NCBI GenBank assembly: GCA_021821045.1
Contig: JAKACW010000048.1
Coordinates: 1 to 33,428, forward strand
Direction of reading: 5' to 3'
Source: Pseudomonadota bacterium
GTDB taxonomy: Bacteria > Pseudomonadota > Gammaproteobacteria > JAADHS01
DNA: 33,428 nt
A program made the position numbers and the translations under genes. Below are positions 1-8,700 of this stretch, in pieces (positions within the stretch are counted from its first letter, which is position 1; each line of letters opens with the position of its first letter). The notes under the pieces are model-generated. The model did not search any database. It saw only the letters and a list, made by a program, of their open reading frames with translations, and was not told the DNA's origin.

Positions 1-1181
1 CTGGCGCGCTGAGTGTTGCCGGCTTGATAGGCTTCGTACGCCGCGGTCAGATCGCGGTACACGACGCTCTCCTGCGGTTCTTGCTTCTTTACTTCCACCG
101 GCGGGCGCGGCTTTTCAGCGGGTATCTCCGAGACCGTCGATTTCGATGTCGTTTGGTTCGCTGCCGTCGGGGGCGTTTCCGCGGGAACGGTGGCGGCTCG
201 GCCTTGGACTGGCGCCGCGGCTTTCGGCGTTTTTTCCACCGCTGCGGCGGGCGTTGCCGTCGCTGATTGTGTCGCTTGGGTCGGCGCGGGTTCGATTAGC
301 ACGGTGTCCTGTGTGTCAGCGTCGCGGGCAGCGATCATGCCGTCTGGATCAGTGTCCTCTGTCACTTCCCCGTCGAATCCTTCCTGCAGGGGCGCGGGCA
401 AAGGCGGCGGCAGGCGGGCCATCATGGGCGTATTGAGCTTCTGGTACTCATAGTAGAAGTAGCCGCCGCCGAGTCCGCCGACCAGCAACAGCGCGCCGCC
501 GCCAAACAATGCAGTACGCAGCCAGGGTGTCGTGGACGCGGGTTTGGCCGAGGCGGCGAGAATGCGCGCCGCCTGACGGGGATGTTCCGCTTTCGGTTTC
601 GGTTGGACCGGCTGCGCCGGCGCAGTCGCCGCGGACGGCTTTTCGGCCGCTTGCGGCGGCGGATTTACACGCGGCGGTTCGGCTTTGATCGCGGCGGGCG
701 GTGGAACGTGCGCGGATTGCGGCTGCTTTGCCAGATCCTTTTCCAATTCACTCAAGACGTCGTCGCAGATGGCCGTGGCCATGGGCGCAGCGGGAGTCGG
801 CGGCGGCGCAAGAGGCGCATCCGTTGTGTCGAGTTGCAGTCCCAAGTCATGCTTGGGCGCGTAGGTTTTGACCACGCTGCGCTCCTCGCTTTCGACGACC
901 ATTCCCAACGGTGCGCTCGGCGCCGTGGTTGTGTCATCCAGGCTGAGAGACAAGTCCGGCGCAACACTTGAGATTGGACTTGCCGGTGCCTGCATTTGCG
1001 ACGAAGCTGGCGTCGGCTGATCGCTCCCACCCTCGGTCGCGGGTTTCTTCGCCATAAACGCAGCAAATTCCGCATCGTCGATCTTCGCGGTGTCGACGGC
1101 CGCGTCGGCAACGGGCCCCTCGGTCTGCCCTTGTGTCTTCGCCTCTTGCGCCTTTTTAAGGGCGTCCATCAGCAAGCTCAT
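1..1181 (-). CDS. MSHA/type IV pilus-associated TPR protein (MshN-like), C-terminus outside window
   Basis: This partial gene starts at 1181 and is still open at the left edge (393 full codons). The start ATG follows the mshL stop codon directly (TAAATG), so translation is probably coupled. The protein begins MSLLMDALKKAQEAK, a signature of the TPR proteins that accompany ExeA/MshM ATPases and secretins. Then comes a long low-complexity Pro/Ala/Lys-rich cytoplasmic stretch, one transmembrane helix at about residues 218-242 (Gly/Leu-rich, ending YFYYEY), a second Pro/Ala linker, and, just before the edge, AAYEAYQAGN, which looks like the first TPR helix. This gives a single-pass inner-membrane protein with periplasmic TPRs, as in MshN. 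The role in pilus assembly is inferred from family and neighbours. A GspB-like function is possible, and the repeats themselves are not visible here. Confidence 0.8.
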   Translation of the reverse strand, partial: MSLLMDALKKAQEAKTQGQTEGPVADAAVDTAKIDDAEFAAFMAKKPATEGGSDQPTPASSQMQAPASPISSVAPDLSLSLDDTTTAPSAPLGMVVESEERSVVKTYAPKHDLGLQLDTTDAPLAPPPTPAAPMATAICDDVLSELEKDLAKQPQSAHVPPPAAIKAEPPRVNPPPQAAEKPSAATAPAQPVQPKPKAEHPRQAARILAASAKPASTTPWLRTALFGGGALLLVGGLGGGYFYYEYQKLNTPMMARLPPPLPAPLQEGFDGEVTEDTDPDGMIAARDADTQDTVLIEPAPTQATQSATATPAAAVEKTPKAAAPVQGRAATVPAETPPTAANQTTSKSTVSEIPAEKPRPPVEVKKQEPQESVVYRDLTAAYEAYQAGNTQRA

Positions 1182-2798
1182 TTACGACCCCCGCCCGCTG
1201 CTCTCGGCGCGCTTGGACTGCAACTCGCCATCCTGCGGCAAGTGAGTGCGCCATTTATCCCACTCTTTTCCGTCCATGGTGTCGGAGACCAATACCGGGC
1301 GCAGGAAAATCACCAGCTCGGTCTTGGTGAAATCGTCGTCCTGATATTTGAACAGGGAACCCACCACCGGCAGCCGGGATAGGAACGGCACGCCGCTGTT
1401 GTTCTTGTCCTGCTTGTTCTGCATCAAGCCGCCCATGACGACGGTTTGTCCGCTGCCCACCTGGAGCACGGACTCCAGTTCGCGGATCTGAATCTCGGGC
1501 ACCAAATTGTCGAAGTCCGCCCCAATCAGTTTCGGCGCCGGATCGGTCGCGTAGCCGGTGATGCGGGTGATGGTCGGTCGAATGTTCAAGCCGATGACGC
1601 CGGCGTCGTTGATTTGCGGCGTGACTGACATCACCACGCCCACGGGCACGGTGTGAATCTCGCTGGTATAGGTGCGGTTGATTTCCCGCCCGGTTTCACT
1701 GTCGCGCTCGATCTCCAGTTCGACGTTGAAATAGACCTTCTCGTCGACGACCTTGAGCAGCGCCGTTTGGTTGTTTAGCGCCATGATCTTCGGACTGGAC
1801 AACACCTTGGCGTCGCCGAAGGTTTCCAGCAGGCGTACCGTCGCGAGAATCGTTTTCTCGGTCGATGTGCGGTTGAAATCCAACAGAAATGTCGGCGGGC
1901 TCTGCAGATTGGCGCCGAGCATGTTGCTGGACGCCGTCAGGGTCTTGCCGCCCTTGTTTTGTATCCACGTCCAGTCGATGCCGGCTTGGTAGCGGTCGCC
2001 CAGTTCAACTTCGACGATCGTGGCCTCGATCAGTACCTGGCGCTTGGCGCTGGTTACTACCGAGTCGACGAACTTCTGCACTTCGCGATGCTGTTTCTGC
2101 GTGGCCCGCACGTTGACGACCCCGGACGCCGCATTGACCACAATGTTGCCGGAGGCGGTCGATGTATCCCCGCCCGTCTCCCGCAGCAACATTTCCAGGT
2201 TGCCGGAGATGGCCGTCCAGAAGTCGGATGTCACTTCGCTGGTTACAGTGGTGGTGGAGTGATTGCCCATATCCGTCGAGCCCTCGGCAACGCTGCCGCC
2301 GGTGGTGGCAATGCGGGTGGCGACCCCGGTTGTGCTCGAGCTGGAGCGCACCGCATTGAAGTAATCCACTTTGTAACCGCGCCAAAACGGAATGTCGGGT
2401 GTTATGAATAGGTTCTGGCCTTGCAGTTCATAGGTCAGCGCGACTTGATCCGCCACGCGGCTGAGGATCTGAATGAGCGTCTGGTTGACTGCATTGATGG
2501 TCACGTTGCCGCTGACCAGAGGATGAATGTCTACGTTCACATGGGCGTCGCGCGCAATCGCGAACAGCAACTCCTTCACAGGAACGTCCTCGACCACCAC
2601 AGTGTAGGTCTCTTCCCGCTTCGGCGGTTGGGGCGGCGGCACGAACGGCCGGGATACCAGCGGCGGCGGAGTCGCGTTGCCGTCGCCGGGGGGAACGGTT
2701 AAGTGGCCGTCCACCGGCGGCGGATTGGTCGCTGCGCAACCTGCGATGACGAGCCACACGAGTGTGATCGCCGCGCGTTGTACAAACTGCCGAATCAT
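1182..2798 (-). CDS. mshL: MSHA-type pilus secretin MshL (outer-membrane lipoprotein)
   Basis: This 538-residue protein is the secretin through which a type IV/MSHA-like pilus or pseudopilus crosses the outer membrane. The N-terminus carries a lipoprotein signal with lipobox VIAGC (Cys about residue 21), followed by a Pro-rich linker. An STN/secretin N-terminal part covers about residues 65-150 (VPVKELLFAIARDAHVNVD). Then comes a Ser/Thr/Gly-rich insert at about 155-220 (repeated STTG, TVTSEV), a KQVLIEATIVEVEL segment, and the C-terminal secretin beta-barrel, with the typical VGSGQTVVMGGLM near residue 450. Its ATG overlaps the stop of the upstream ATPase by 4 nt (ATGA), and its own stop abuts the next ATG, so the three genes form one operon. 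Length is normal for MshL/PilQ-like secretins. MshL is preferred over GspD because of the ATPase and MSLLMDALKKA neighbours. Confidence 0.9.
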   Translation of the reverse strand: MIRQFVQRAAITLVWLVIAGCAATNPPPVDGHLTVPPGDGNATPPPLVSRPFVPPPQPPKREETYTVVVEDVPVKELLFAIARDAHVNVDIHPLVSGNVTINAVNQTLIQILSRVADQVALTYELQGQNLFITPDIPFWRGYKVDYFNAVRSSSSTTGVATRIATTGGSVAEGSTDMGNHSTTTVTSEVTSDFWTAISGNLEMLLRETGGDTSTASGNIVVNAASGVVNVRATQKQHREVQKFVDSVVTSAKRQVLIEATIVEVELGDRYQAGIDWTWIQNKGGKTLTASSNMLGANLQSPPTFLLDFNRTSTEKTILATVRLLETFGDAKVLSSPKIMALNNQTALLKVVDEKVYFNVELEIERDSETGREINRTYTSEIHTVPVGVVMSVTPQINDAGVIGLNIRPTITRITGYATDPAPKLIGADFDNLVPEIQIRELESVLQVGSGQTVVMGGLMQNKQDKNNSGVPFLSRLPVVGSLFKYQDDDFTKTELVIFLRPVLVSDTMDGKEWDKWRTHLPQDGELQSKRAESSGRGS

Positions 2799-4270
2799 CT
2801 TGTTTGCTCCCTATCCGATCCCGTTCCGATTTCCGCGCGCAAAGATCCCAAGCTGCGCACCAAAGGTTGAAAGCGCGTTAGCTCCGGAGGCAGCGTCGTG
2901 ACCGCGGAACGCGCCGCGCGCGCGCTGTCAAATCCGCCGAGCGTCAGCACCAATACCGGTTTGCCGTCGATGGCGCCGCGATGTAAATACAAGTGCTCGA
3001 GCCAGGGAGTCACGGCGGCACCGGCCATCAAGCGTTCCAAACCGCGAACTTCGTTTTCCCGGTTCTCGAAGGTGGTCATGATCTGGGCGGTGAAGAGTTT
3101 GTTCGCTGCGGTCGGCGCCCAGTTTTCGGTTGCCCCGAGGCGGTCGAGAGCGACGGCGCTGCGCAGCGCGGTGGAGGCACTTGGGCGTACAGGCGAAGCG
3201 CGGCGCGGGGTCGAGGATGTCGCAATCTCCTGGGATGCCTGGTGCAGTGCGGCCTCGAATGCGCTCAGAGGCAGAGGCACGTCGGTCATGCTCCGCAACG
3301 GCGATTCAGTGTGCGTGGCAACGGACGGCGCGCTTGTCGTCGCGGGCGTTGCGGCGACCTGGCGCACGGGTGCGCGACTTATCCATTGCCAGGCCACCAG
3401 CGTGGCCACGGCAAGGGCGCAGCCGATGGCGAAGTATTTGATTGGACTTGCCGCCGTGCCGGCAAATTCGCAGTCGCGAGCGGCACGCCGTACGTGGCGC
3501 GGCTCAACGGTCAACGCGTTTTCCGAGAATGCGGCAAGCAATGTTTTGTCGGCAAGAAAATTCACCCGCCGCACCAGCCCCTGGGAATAGCGATGAACGG
3601 CGCGTCCCGCGCGGGCGCTGAACAAGCCCGGTGCGCTGTCGCCCGCCGCTTTGAGCTTGAAGTTCAAATAGTCGTTGACGTCGTTCTGATCGAAGGGCTC
3701 CAAATGAAAGCGGTGGCTGATGCGCTCGCGCAGTTGACGCATGGACGGCAGCGCGAGTTTCTCGTCCAATTCCGGCTGACCGAACAACACGATCTGCAAC
3801 AACTTGTGCCGGTGGGTTTCCAGATTCGACAGCAAGCGAATCTCCTCCAGCGTTGCAAGGGGCATGCATTGAGCCTCCTCTACCAACATCACCACTTGAC
3901 GGTCGTTGGCGTGGCGCTGCAGCAAATAGGCCTGCAAAGCCTGCAGCACTTCGAGCTTGCTCGTCGCCGGTGTTACGTTAACGAGTTTAAGTTCCGCGGC
4001 GATGGCGTGCAGGATGGTGTCCGGCGACAAGCTGGGATTGGCCAAATACACCACTTCGATATGCGCGGGCAGCGTATCGGCCAGCATGCGGCACAACATC
4101 GTCTTGCCGGTGCCGACCTCGCCCACGACTTTGACGATGCCTTCGCCCCGTTCGATGGCATAGATCAGCGCATCGAGTATGGCGCCCCGTTTGGCACCGG
4201 GAAAAAAGCGATGGGTGTCCGGAACGTTTGCGAACGGTTCGCCGAGTACGCCGAAATGCGCCTGATACAT
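2795..4270 (-). CDS. ExeA/MshM-like AAA ATPase with C-terminal SPOR-like domain
   Basis: This 491-residue protein has an N-terminal ExeA-type AAA domain: MYQAHFGVLGEPF start, Walker A GEVGTGKT at residues 50-57, Walker B VVMLVEE at 126-132, sensor region LFGQPELDEKL at about 162-172. A single transmembrane helix follows at about 279-296, then a Pro/Ala/Thr-rich periplasmic linker, and finally a 90-residue domain (about 390-480, FTAQIMTTFENRENEV through VLVLTLGGFDSARAARSA) that reads like the SPOR peptidoglycan-binding fold of DamX. In ExeA and MshM families the ATPase helps open or mark the cell wall so that the secretin can be inserted. A SPOR-like tail fits a peptidoglycan-localising role, but that domain call is inferred from pattern alone. 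It is the first gene of the run and overlaps mshL by 4 nt. It is longer than Vibrio MshM because of the tail. Confidence 0.85.
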   Translation of the reverse strand: MYQAHFGVLGEPFANVPDTHRFFPGAKRGAILDALIYAIERGEGIVKVVGEVGTGKTMLCRMLADTLPAHIEVVYLANPSLSPDTILHAIAAELKLVNVTPATSKLEVLQALQAYLLQRHANDRQVVMLVEEAQCMPLATLEEIRLLSNLETHRHKLLQIVLFGQPELDEKLALPSMRQLRERISHRFHLEPFDQNDVNDYLNFKLKAAGDSAPGLFSARAGRAVHRYSQGLVRRVNFLADKTLLAAFSENALTVEPRHVRRAARDCEFAGTAASPIKYFAIGCALAVATLVAWQWISRAPVRQVAATPATTSAPSVATHTESPLRSMTDVPLPLSAFEAALHQASQEIATSSTPRRASPVRPSASTALRSAVALDRLGATENWAPTAANKLFTAQIMTTFENRENEVRGLERLMAGAAVTPWLEHLYLHRGAIDGKPVLVLTLGGFDSARAARSAVTTLPPELTRFQPLVRSLGSLRAEIGTGSDREQTR

Positions 4271-4307
4271 GGCTAAGAATTCCTTTACTTAGGCCAAGAC
4301 GAAAAAC

Positions 4308-4336
4308 ACTGAATGTGGGCCAGCCCCGCATTCAGT
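4308..4336 (-). terminator. Hairpin plus T-run in the msh operon leader (attenuator-like)
   Basis: ACTGAATG at 4308-4315 is the exact reverse complement of CATTCAGT at 4329-4336, and the loop contains a further GGGC/GCCC pairing. Read on the minus strand the hairpin is followed by five Ts (4306-4302), the form of an intrinsic terminator. It lies 38 nt upstream of the ATPase start at 4270, between two divergent genes. It could attenuate the pilus operon or stop transcription coming from further right. Operator function as a DNA dyad is the alternative. Confidence 0.45.
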
Positions 4337-4536
4337 ATCGGACGTCGCCTTCAAGACGTTAATTCTTGAGCGGAAAATGCGTGAAAAAAGTGTTTCCGTT
4401 CGAGACAGCTGACGCACCGCCTATCCCGCCCAAACTGATGCTGAATCCCCTACTTTTGTCGCGACATGTCCTTAAATTTCTCACCCACATGACGATAGTT
4501 GCCAAGACCTTGCGTGAATTACAGGGAGTACAGCCA

Positions 4537-5856
4537 GTGCGAATGGGAAAGATGAACCGAGCGTGGCTCTGCAGCGCGCTTTGCGCGTTCAGCGCGGCGG
4601 GCTTTGCGCCTGTTATCCACGCGACCAACGGCTACTTTCAAATCGGCTACGGCGCGAAATCCCGTGCCATGGTCGGTGCTACCACAGCGCTGCCCCAGGA
4701 CAGTCTCGCCGCCGCGATGAATCCGGCCGGCATGGGATTGATTAAACAACAAGCCGATGCGTCCCTGGCCCTGTTCAGTCCGATCCGCTCCGCCAGCAGC
4801 GCGTTCGGCGGCACCGAACGTGCCAGCGAAAGCGACAACAATCTGTTTCCCATTCCTAACGTCGGCTATGTGGACCGCTTCAATGACCGAGTAAACATCG
4901 GAATTTCGATCTATGCCAATGGCGGGATGAATACCACTTACAAAACCGACACAGCCGGCGAGTTGAGTTTATTCGGCGCCGATACGGATCTCGGGATCAA
5001 CATGTCGCAGCTTATTTTCGCGCCGACTGTAAGCTTTCGCGCCGCGCCGGATCATGTGTTCGGCGTCTCGCTGTTGGCGGGTTATCAGCAATTCAAAGCA
5101 TACGGTTTGAAGAATTTCTGCGGACTGCGAGCCAGCGGCTGTGCGGATCCCTATACAAAACTGACGGACCAGGGAACGGACACCGCCCACGGCTTCGGCG
5201 GACGCATCGGCTGGATGGGACGTATCAATACGCGCTGGAGCATGGGCGCGGCGTATTCCACCAAGATCTACATGACTGAGTTCGATAAATACAAAGACTT
5301 GTTTGCCGAGCAAGGGGACTTCGACGTGCCGGAGAACTATTCGGTCGGCGTTGCCCTGCGCGCGCGGCATAATGTTACCTTCGCTTTCGATGTGCAACGG
5401 ATTCTATACAACGACGTAAAGTCCATCGCCAATCCCGGTCCGTCCCTGGTCGGGATGAATCCTTTCGCCGACGGACAGGGTTTAATGGGCAGCGCGACTG
5501 GCCTGGGATTCGGCTGGCAGGACATGACGGTGTACAAACTGGCGATGGTGTACGAGAAAAACGCTTTTTGGACTTGGCGCGCCGGCGTAAGCCACGGCAA
5601 GCAGCCCATTCTCGAGGACGAAGCCACCTTCAACATCATTGCCCCGGCGGTGATCGAAACCAACGTCGCCATGGGATTCAGCTATCGCCCAGGAGGAAAT
5701 AACCGCTCCGAATGGTCGGTGACCTACCACCGCGCAATGCAGAACGAAGTCAAAGGCGACTTCCCCCAGGCCTTCGGCGGGACTCCGGGCGCGGAGGAAG
5801 TCGAACTCAAAATGTACGAGAATATTCTCGACATCGGCTACACGCTGCGCTACTAG
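4537..5856 (+). CDS. FadL/OmpP1/TodX-family outer-membrane transporter
   Basis: This is an outer-membrane beta-barrel of the FadL family, which takes up long-chain fatty acids or hydrophobic compounds. The GTG at 4537 is chosen as start because AGGGAG sits 8 nt upstream (4523-4528); ATGs at 4543 and 4552 are alternatives, and an ATG at 4366 would put 57 non-conserved residues before the signal peptide. From 4537 the protein has 439 residues. It has a signal peptide ending PVIHA, then the family hallmark start of the mature protein TNGYFQIGYGAKSRAM and the hatch segment LAAAMNPAGMGL. The rest alternates like beta strands and ends in LDIGYTLRY with a terminal aromatic residue, as barrels do. 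It is transcribed divergently from the pilus operon with a 266-nt gap. The actual substrate cannot be read from the sequence. Confidence 0.9.
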   Translation: MRMGKMNRAWLCSALCAFSAAGFAPVIHATNGYFQIGYGAKSRAMVGATTALPQDSLAAAMNPAGMGLIKQQADASLALFSPIRSASSAFGGTERASESDNNLFPIPNVGYVDRFNDRVNIGISIYANGGMNTTYKTDTAGELSLFGADTDLGINMSQLIFAPTVSFRAAPDHVFGVSLLAGYQQFKAYGLKNFCGLRASGCADPYTKLTDQGTDTAHGFGGRIGWMGRINTRWSMGAAYSTKIYMTEFDKYKDLFAEQGDFDVPENYSVGVALRARHNVTFAFDVQRILYNDVKSIANPGPSLVGMNPFADGQGLMGSATGLGFGWQDMTVYKLAMVYEKNAFWTWRAGVSHGKQPILEDEATFNIIAPAVIETNVAMGFSYRPGGNNRSEWSVTYHRAMQNEVKGDFPQAFGGTPGAEEVELKMYENILDIGYTLRY

Positions 5857-5867
5857 GCCGAAGCCGG

Positions 5868-5883
5868 CGCGCGTTAACGCGCG
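5868..5883 (+). terminator. GC-rich palindrome after the FadL-family gene
   Basis: CGCGCG-TTAA-CGCGCG is a perfect 16-bp palindrome starting 12 nt after the stop codon. It could form a short stem and end the transcript, but the T-rich stretch (CTTTTCC) comes only about 11 nt later, so terminator activity is uncertain. Confidence 0.35.
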
Positions 5884-5927
5884 ATAGCCGTGACTTTTCC
5901 TCAGCCCCATTGACGCGGCCCGACTCG

Positions 5928-5950
5928 ATCGCGGAATGATCCGCTCCCAT
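5928..5950 (+). repeat. REP-like palindrome (single unit)
   Basis: This 23-nt unit has the form ATCGCGGAAtgaTCCGCTCCCAT. It matches units at 24412-24433, 23656-23678 and 14188-14210, sharing the ATCGCGG...CCGCTCC(C/T)A(C/T) pattern. It lies in the intergenic space between the FadL-family gene and the TVP38 fusion. These are like the short extragenic palindromes of Pseudomonas and relatives. Confidence 0.65.
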
Positions 5951-6101
5951 ATCAGGCCACGCGGCCAAGTATCTTCGCGCCCAGCAGGTGTAAGGAACGC
6001 CGGGATGCCGCGACCAACGGAAGCGGCGCAATACCTTCTCTTTGTGATAGGGTAGCGTCCAACCCGTCGGCGCGAGCGCCGAGTGCGAAAGGACGGTCTC
6101 G

Positions 6102-8252
6102 ATGAAGAAAATCTTGCTCATTGCGATTCTAGCGGCACTGGGCACCGCGTTCTTCGCCTTTGATCTACACCACTGGCTGACCTTCGACGCGTTAAAGCAG
6201 AGTCAGGCACGCTTCGCCGAAGTGAGGCAGCAGTCCCCTTGGCTTACGCTGGGAGGGTACTTCGTCCTTTACGTGGCCGTTACCGCGCTCTCCCTCCCCG
6301 GCGCGGCCATCATGACCCTCGCCGCAGGGGCGTTGTTTGGGCTGGTCACGGGCAGCATTCTGGTCTCCTTTGCCTCAACCATCGGCGCCACGCTGGCGTT
6401 CTTGGTTTCGCGCTATGTGCTGCGCGACACCGTGCAGCGCCGCTTCGGCGATAAGCTCAGGGCGGTCAACGATGGGATTGCCAAAGACGGTGCGTTTTAC
6501 TTATTTACCCTACGCCTGGTGCCGGTGTTTCCGTTCTTTCTCATCAATCTGGCGATGGGCGTAACGCCGATTCGGACAGCGACCTATTATTGGGTCAGTC
6601 AGATCGGGATGCTCCCTGCGACGCTTGTGTATGTCAACGCGGGAACCCAACTGGCCCGGCTCGACAGTCCCGCGGGGATTCTCTCGCCGGCGCTGTTGCT
6701 GTCGTTCGGGTTGCTCGGTGTGTTTCCGTTCATCGCCCGCGCCATCGTGCGCCGCATTCAACGCCGGCGCGTGTACGCGCGCTGGCAGCGGCCGGCGCGT
6801 TTCGACCGTAATCTGGTGGTCATCGGCGCGGGCGCGGCGGGATTGGTCAGCGCCTACATCGCCGCGGCGGTGAGAGCCAAAGTCACGTTGATCGAAGCCC
6901 ACAAAATGGGCGGCGATTGCTTGAACTATGGCTGTGTGCCGAGCAAGGCCCTGATCAAGAGCGCCAAGGTCGCCCATCAAATGCGCCACGCCGACCGCTA
7001 CGGTCTGCACGCGGCGGTCCCGCAACTCAGCTTCCGCGATGTGATGGCGCGCGTGCACGACGTCATCCGCGCGGTGGAGCCCCATGACAGCGTCGAGCGC
7101 TACACCGCGCTCGGGGTCGAGGTGCTGCCAGGTTACGGGCGCATCGTCGATCCGTGGACGGTGGAAGTGACATTGAACGACGGCGGCACGCAACGGCTGA
7201 CCACTCGGGGCATCGTCATTGCCGCTGGAGCAAGTCCGTTCTTGCCGAATCTGCCCGGTATCGAGGATGTGGGCTATATCACCAGCGACACGCTGTGGGA
7301 CGCATTCGCCAAACGCGACGCGCCCCCGGCGCGGCTGGTCGTGCTGGGCGGCGGCCCCATTGGCTGCGAATTGGCCCAATGCTTCGCTCGCCTCGGATCG
7401 CAGGTGATCCAGCTTCAACGCGGTCCGCGCATCCTGCCCAACGAGGATGCTGAAGTTTCGCAGTTGGCGCGCGCCGCGCTGGAAAAGGACGGCGTACAAG
7501 TGCTCACCGAGCATCAAGCCGTGCGCTGTGAACGCGATGGCGAGCGCAAATATATCGTCGTCGAACACCAGGGCGTGCAACGCCGCATCGAGTTCGACGA
7601 ACTGCTTTGCGCGGTGGGACGTTCACCGCGACTGAGCGGCTATGGTCTGGAAGAGCTGGGCATTCAAACCGAGCGCACCGTCGTCACCAATGACTATTTG
7701 GAAACGCTCTACCCGAACATTTTCGCAGCCGGCGACGTGGCCGGGCCGTACCAATTCACTCACACCGCCGCCCACCAGGCGTGGTACGCCGCCGTTAACG
7801 CGCTCTTTGGCGACGTGAAGCGTTTCAAAGTCGACTACTCCGTCATACCCTGGTCCACCTTCATCGACCCGGAAGTTGCGCGTGTCGGCATAAACGAGCA
7901 GGAGGCACGGGAAAAAGGCATCGCCTACGAGGTCACCAAATACGGCATCGATGATCTCGACCGCGCCATCGCCGACAGCGCGGCACACGGTTTCGTTAAG
8001 GTGCTCACGGTGCCGGGGAAGGATCGCATTTTGGGCGCGACCATTGTCGGCGAACACGCCGGCGATTTACTGGCGGAGTTCGTGCTGGCAATGAAACACG
8101 GATTGGGACTGAACAAGATTCTTGGGACGATTCACATCTATCCCACGCTGGCCGAGGCCAACAAATACGTCGCCGGAGAATGGAAGCGCGTCCACGCGCC
8201 GCAACGCCTGCTGGCCTGGGTGGAGCGCTATCACGCTTGGCGGAGAGGATGA
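6102..8252 (+). CDS. TVP38/TMEM64 (VTT) membrane domain fused to mercuric-reductase-like flavoprotein
   Basis: This 716-residue two-part protein begins at an ATG with AGGA 8 nt upstream. Residues 1 to about 225 are a TVP38/DedA-like (VTT) membrane domain with several helices and the typical GAAIMTLAAGALFG and LRLVPVFPFFLINL segments. From about residue 240 it is a class I pyridine nucleotide-disulfide oxidoreductase: FAD-binding VVIGAGAAGL, redox-active disulfide GGDCLNYGCVPSKAL (C-x4-C), NAD(P)H motif VVLGGGPIGCELAQ, second FAD motif NIFAAGDVAG, and a C-terminal dimerisation domain. The usual C-terminal His-x4-Glu pair is represented by HIYPTLAE. MerA-type N-terminal or C-terminal mercury-binding cysteines are absent, so mercury reduction is unlikely. 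Such fusions are known in bacteria but their substrate is not established. It is convergent with the sulfur-transport genes, 28 nt apart. Confidence 0.9.
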   Translation: MKKILLIAILAALGTAFFAFDLHHWLTFDALKQSQARFAEVRQQSPWLTLGGYFVLYVAVTALSLPGAAIMTLAAGALFGLVTGSILVSFASTIGATLAFLVSRYVLRDTVQRRFGDKLRAVNDGIAKDGAFYLFTLRLVPVFPFFLINLAMGVTPIRTATYYWVSQIGMLPATLVYVNAGTQLARLDSPAGILSPALLLSFGLLGVFPFIARAIVRRIQRRRVYARWQRPARFDRNLVVIGAGAAGLVSAYIAAAVRAKVTLIEAHKMGGDCLNYGCVPSKALIKSAKVAHQMRHADRYGLHAAVPQLSFRDVMARVHDVIRAVEPHDSVERYTALGVEVLPGYGRIVDPWTVEVTLNDGGTQRLTTRGIVIAAGASPFLPNLPGIEDVGYITSDTLWDAFAKRDAPPARLVVLGGGPIGCELAQCFARLGSQVIQLQRGPRILPNEDAEVSQLARAALEKDGVQVLTEHQAVRCERDGERKYIVVEHQGVQRRIEFDELLCAVGRSPRLSGYGLEELGIQTERTVVTNDYLETLYPNIFAAGDVAGPYQFTHTAAHQAWYAAVNALFGDVKRFKVDYSVIPWSTFIDPEVARVGINEQEAREKGIAYEVTKYGIDDLDRAIADSAAHGFVKVLTVPGKDRILGATIVGEHAGDLLAEFVLAMKHGLGLNKILGTIHIYPTLAEANKYVAGEWKRVHAPQRLLAWVERYHAWRRG

Positions 8253-8280
8253 GCGACGACGGCGATACTTCGGCGTTGGC

Positions 8281-8691
8281 TTACTTCCGGGCCAGCGTAA
8301 ATACGGCCATGCCCGCGAACATTGCGCCGATGAACACGTACCCCTCCAACTGTCCGAACAGCGCGCTGAGGAAGCCTGGCGCCGGACAGAAACCGCTCAA
8401 TCCCCAGCCGATACCGAAAAGTCCCGAGCCGATGATGAGGCGTTTGTCGATGTTTTCCAGGCGCGAAGCGCCGAATGATGGCGCGAACAGCGGTTGGCCC
8501 CGTCGACCGGCCAGCTTGAATCCGATGGCGGCGGTCACCACCGCGCACCCCACAACGACGCCAACGCTGGGATCCCAGTTGCCGGCCACGTCCAGGAAAT
8601 CGATCACTTTCGAAGGATCGGTGAGATTGGCGATCACCAAACCGATGCCCAACAGCATTCCGGAAACGAGGGCGACGATGAGTTGACCCAT
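8281..8691 (-). CDS. YeeE/YedE-family sulfur-transport half protein (DUF6691/PmpB-like)
   Basis: This 136-residue, very hydrophobic membrane protein has about four helices. The family motif GWGLSGFCPAPG with its conserved Cys lies at about residues 95-106. It is the second half of a two-gene YeeE/YedE transporter. In the full-length relative YeeE (TsuA) paired Cys motifs move thiosulfate, and the split PmpA/PmpB form is linked to sulfur metabolism. It starts 9 nt after the stop of its partner (8701-9123), so the two are co-translated. Specificity for thiosulfate, sulfite or another sulfur species is inference. Confidence 0.85.
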   Translation of the reverse strand: MGQLIVALVSGMLLGIGLVIANLTDPSKVIDFLDVAGNWDPSVGVVVGCAVVTAAIGFKLAGRRGQPLFAPSFGASRLENIDKRLIIGSGLFGIGWGLSGFCPAPGFLSALFGQLEGYVFIGAMFAGMAVFTLARK

Positions 8692-8700
8692 GACGATGTC

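Noticed and set aside
2993-4276. 427-codon plus-strand frame opposite the pilus ATPase
   Set aside because: It is the antisense shadow of a gene with clear Walker motifs; its product has no recognisable domain.
6510-7580. 356-codon minus-strand frame opposite the flavoprotein fusion
   Set aside because: Lies fully inside a gene with complete FAD, NAD and disulfide motifs; no family features of its own.
6102-8252. Mercuric reductase (merA)
   Set aside because: The disulfide motif fits, but the N-terminal heavy-metal domain and the C-terminal Cys pair are missing, and no mer genes are nearby.
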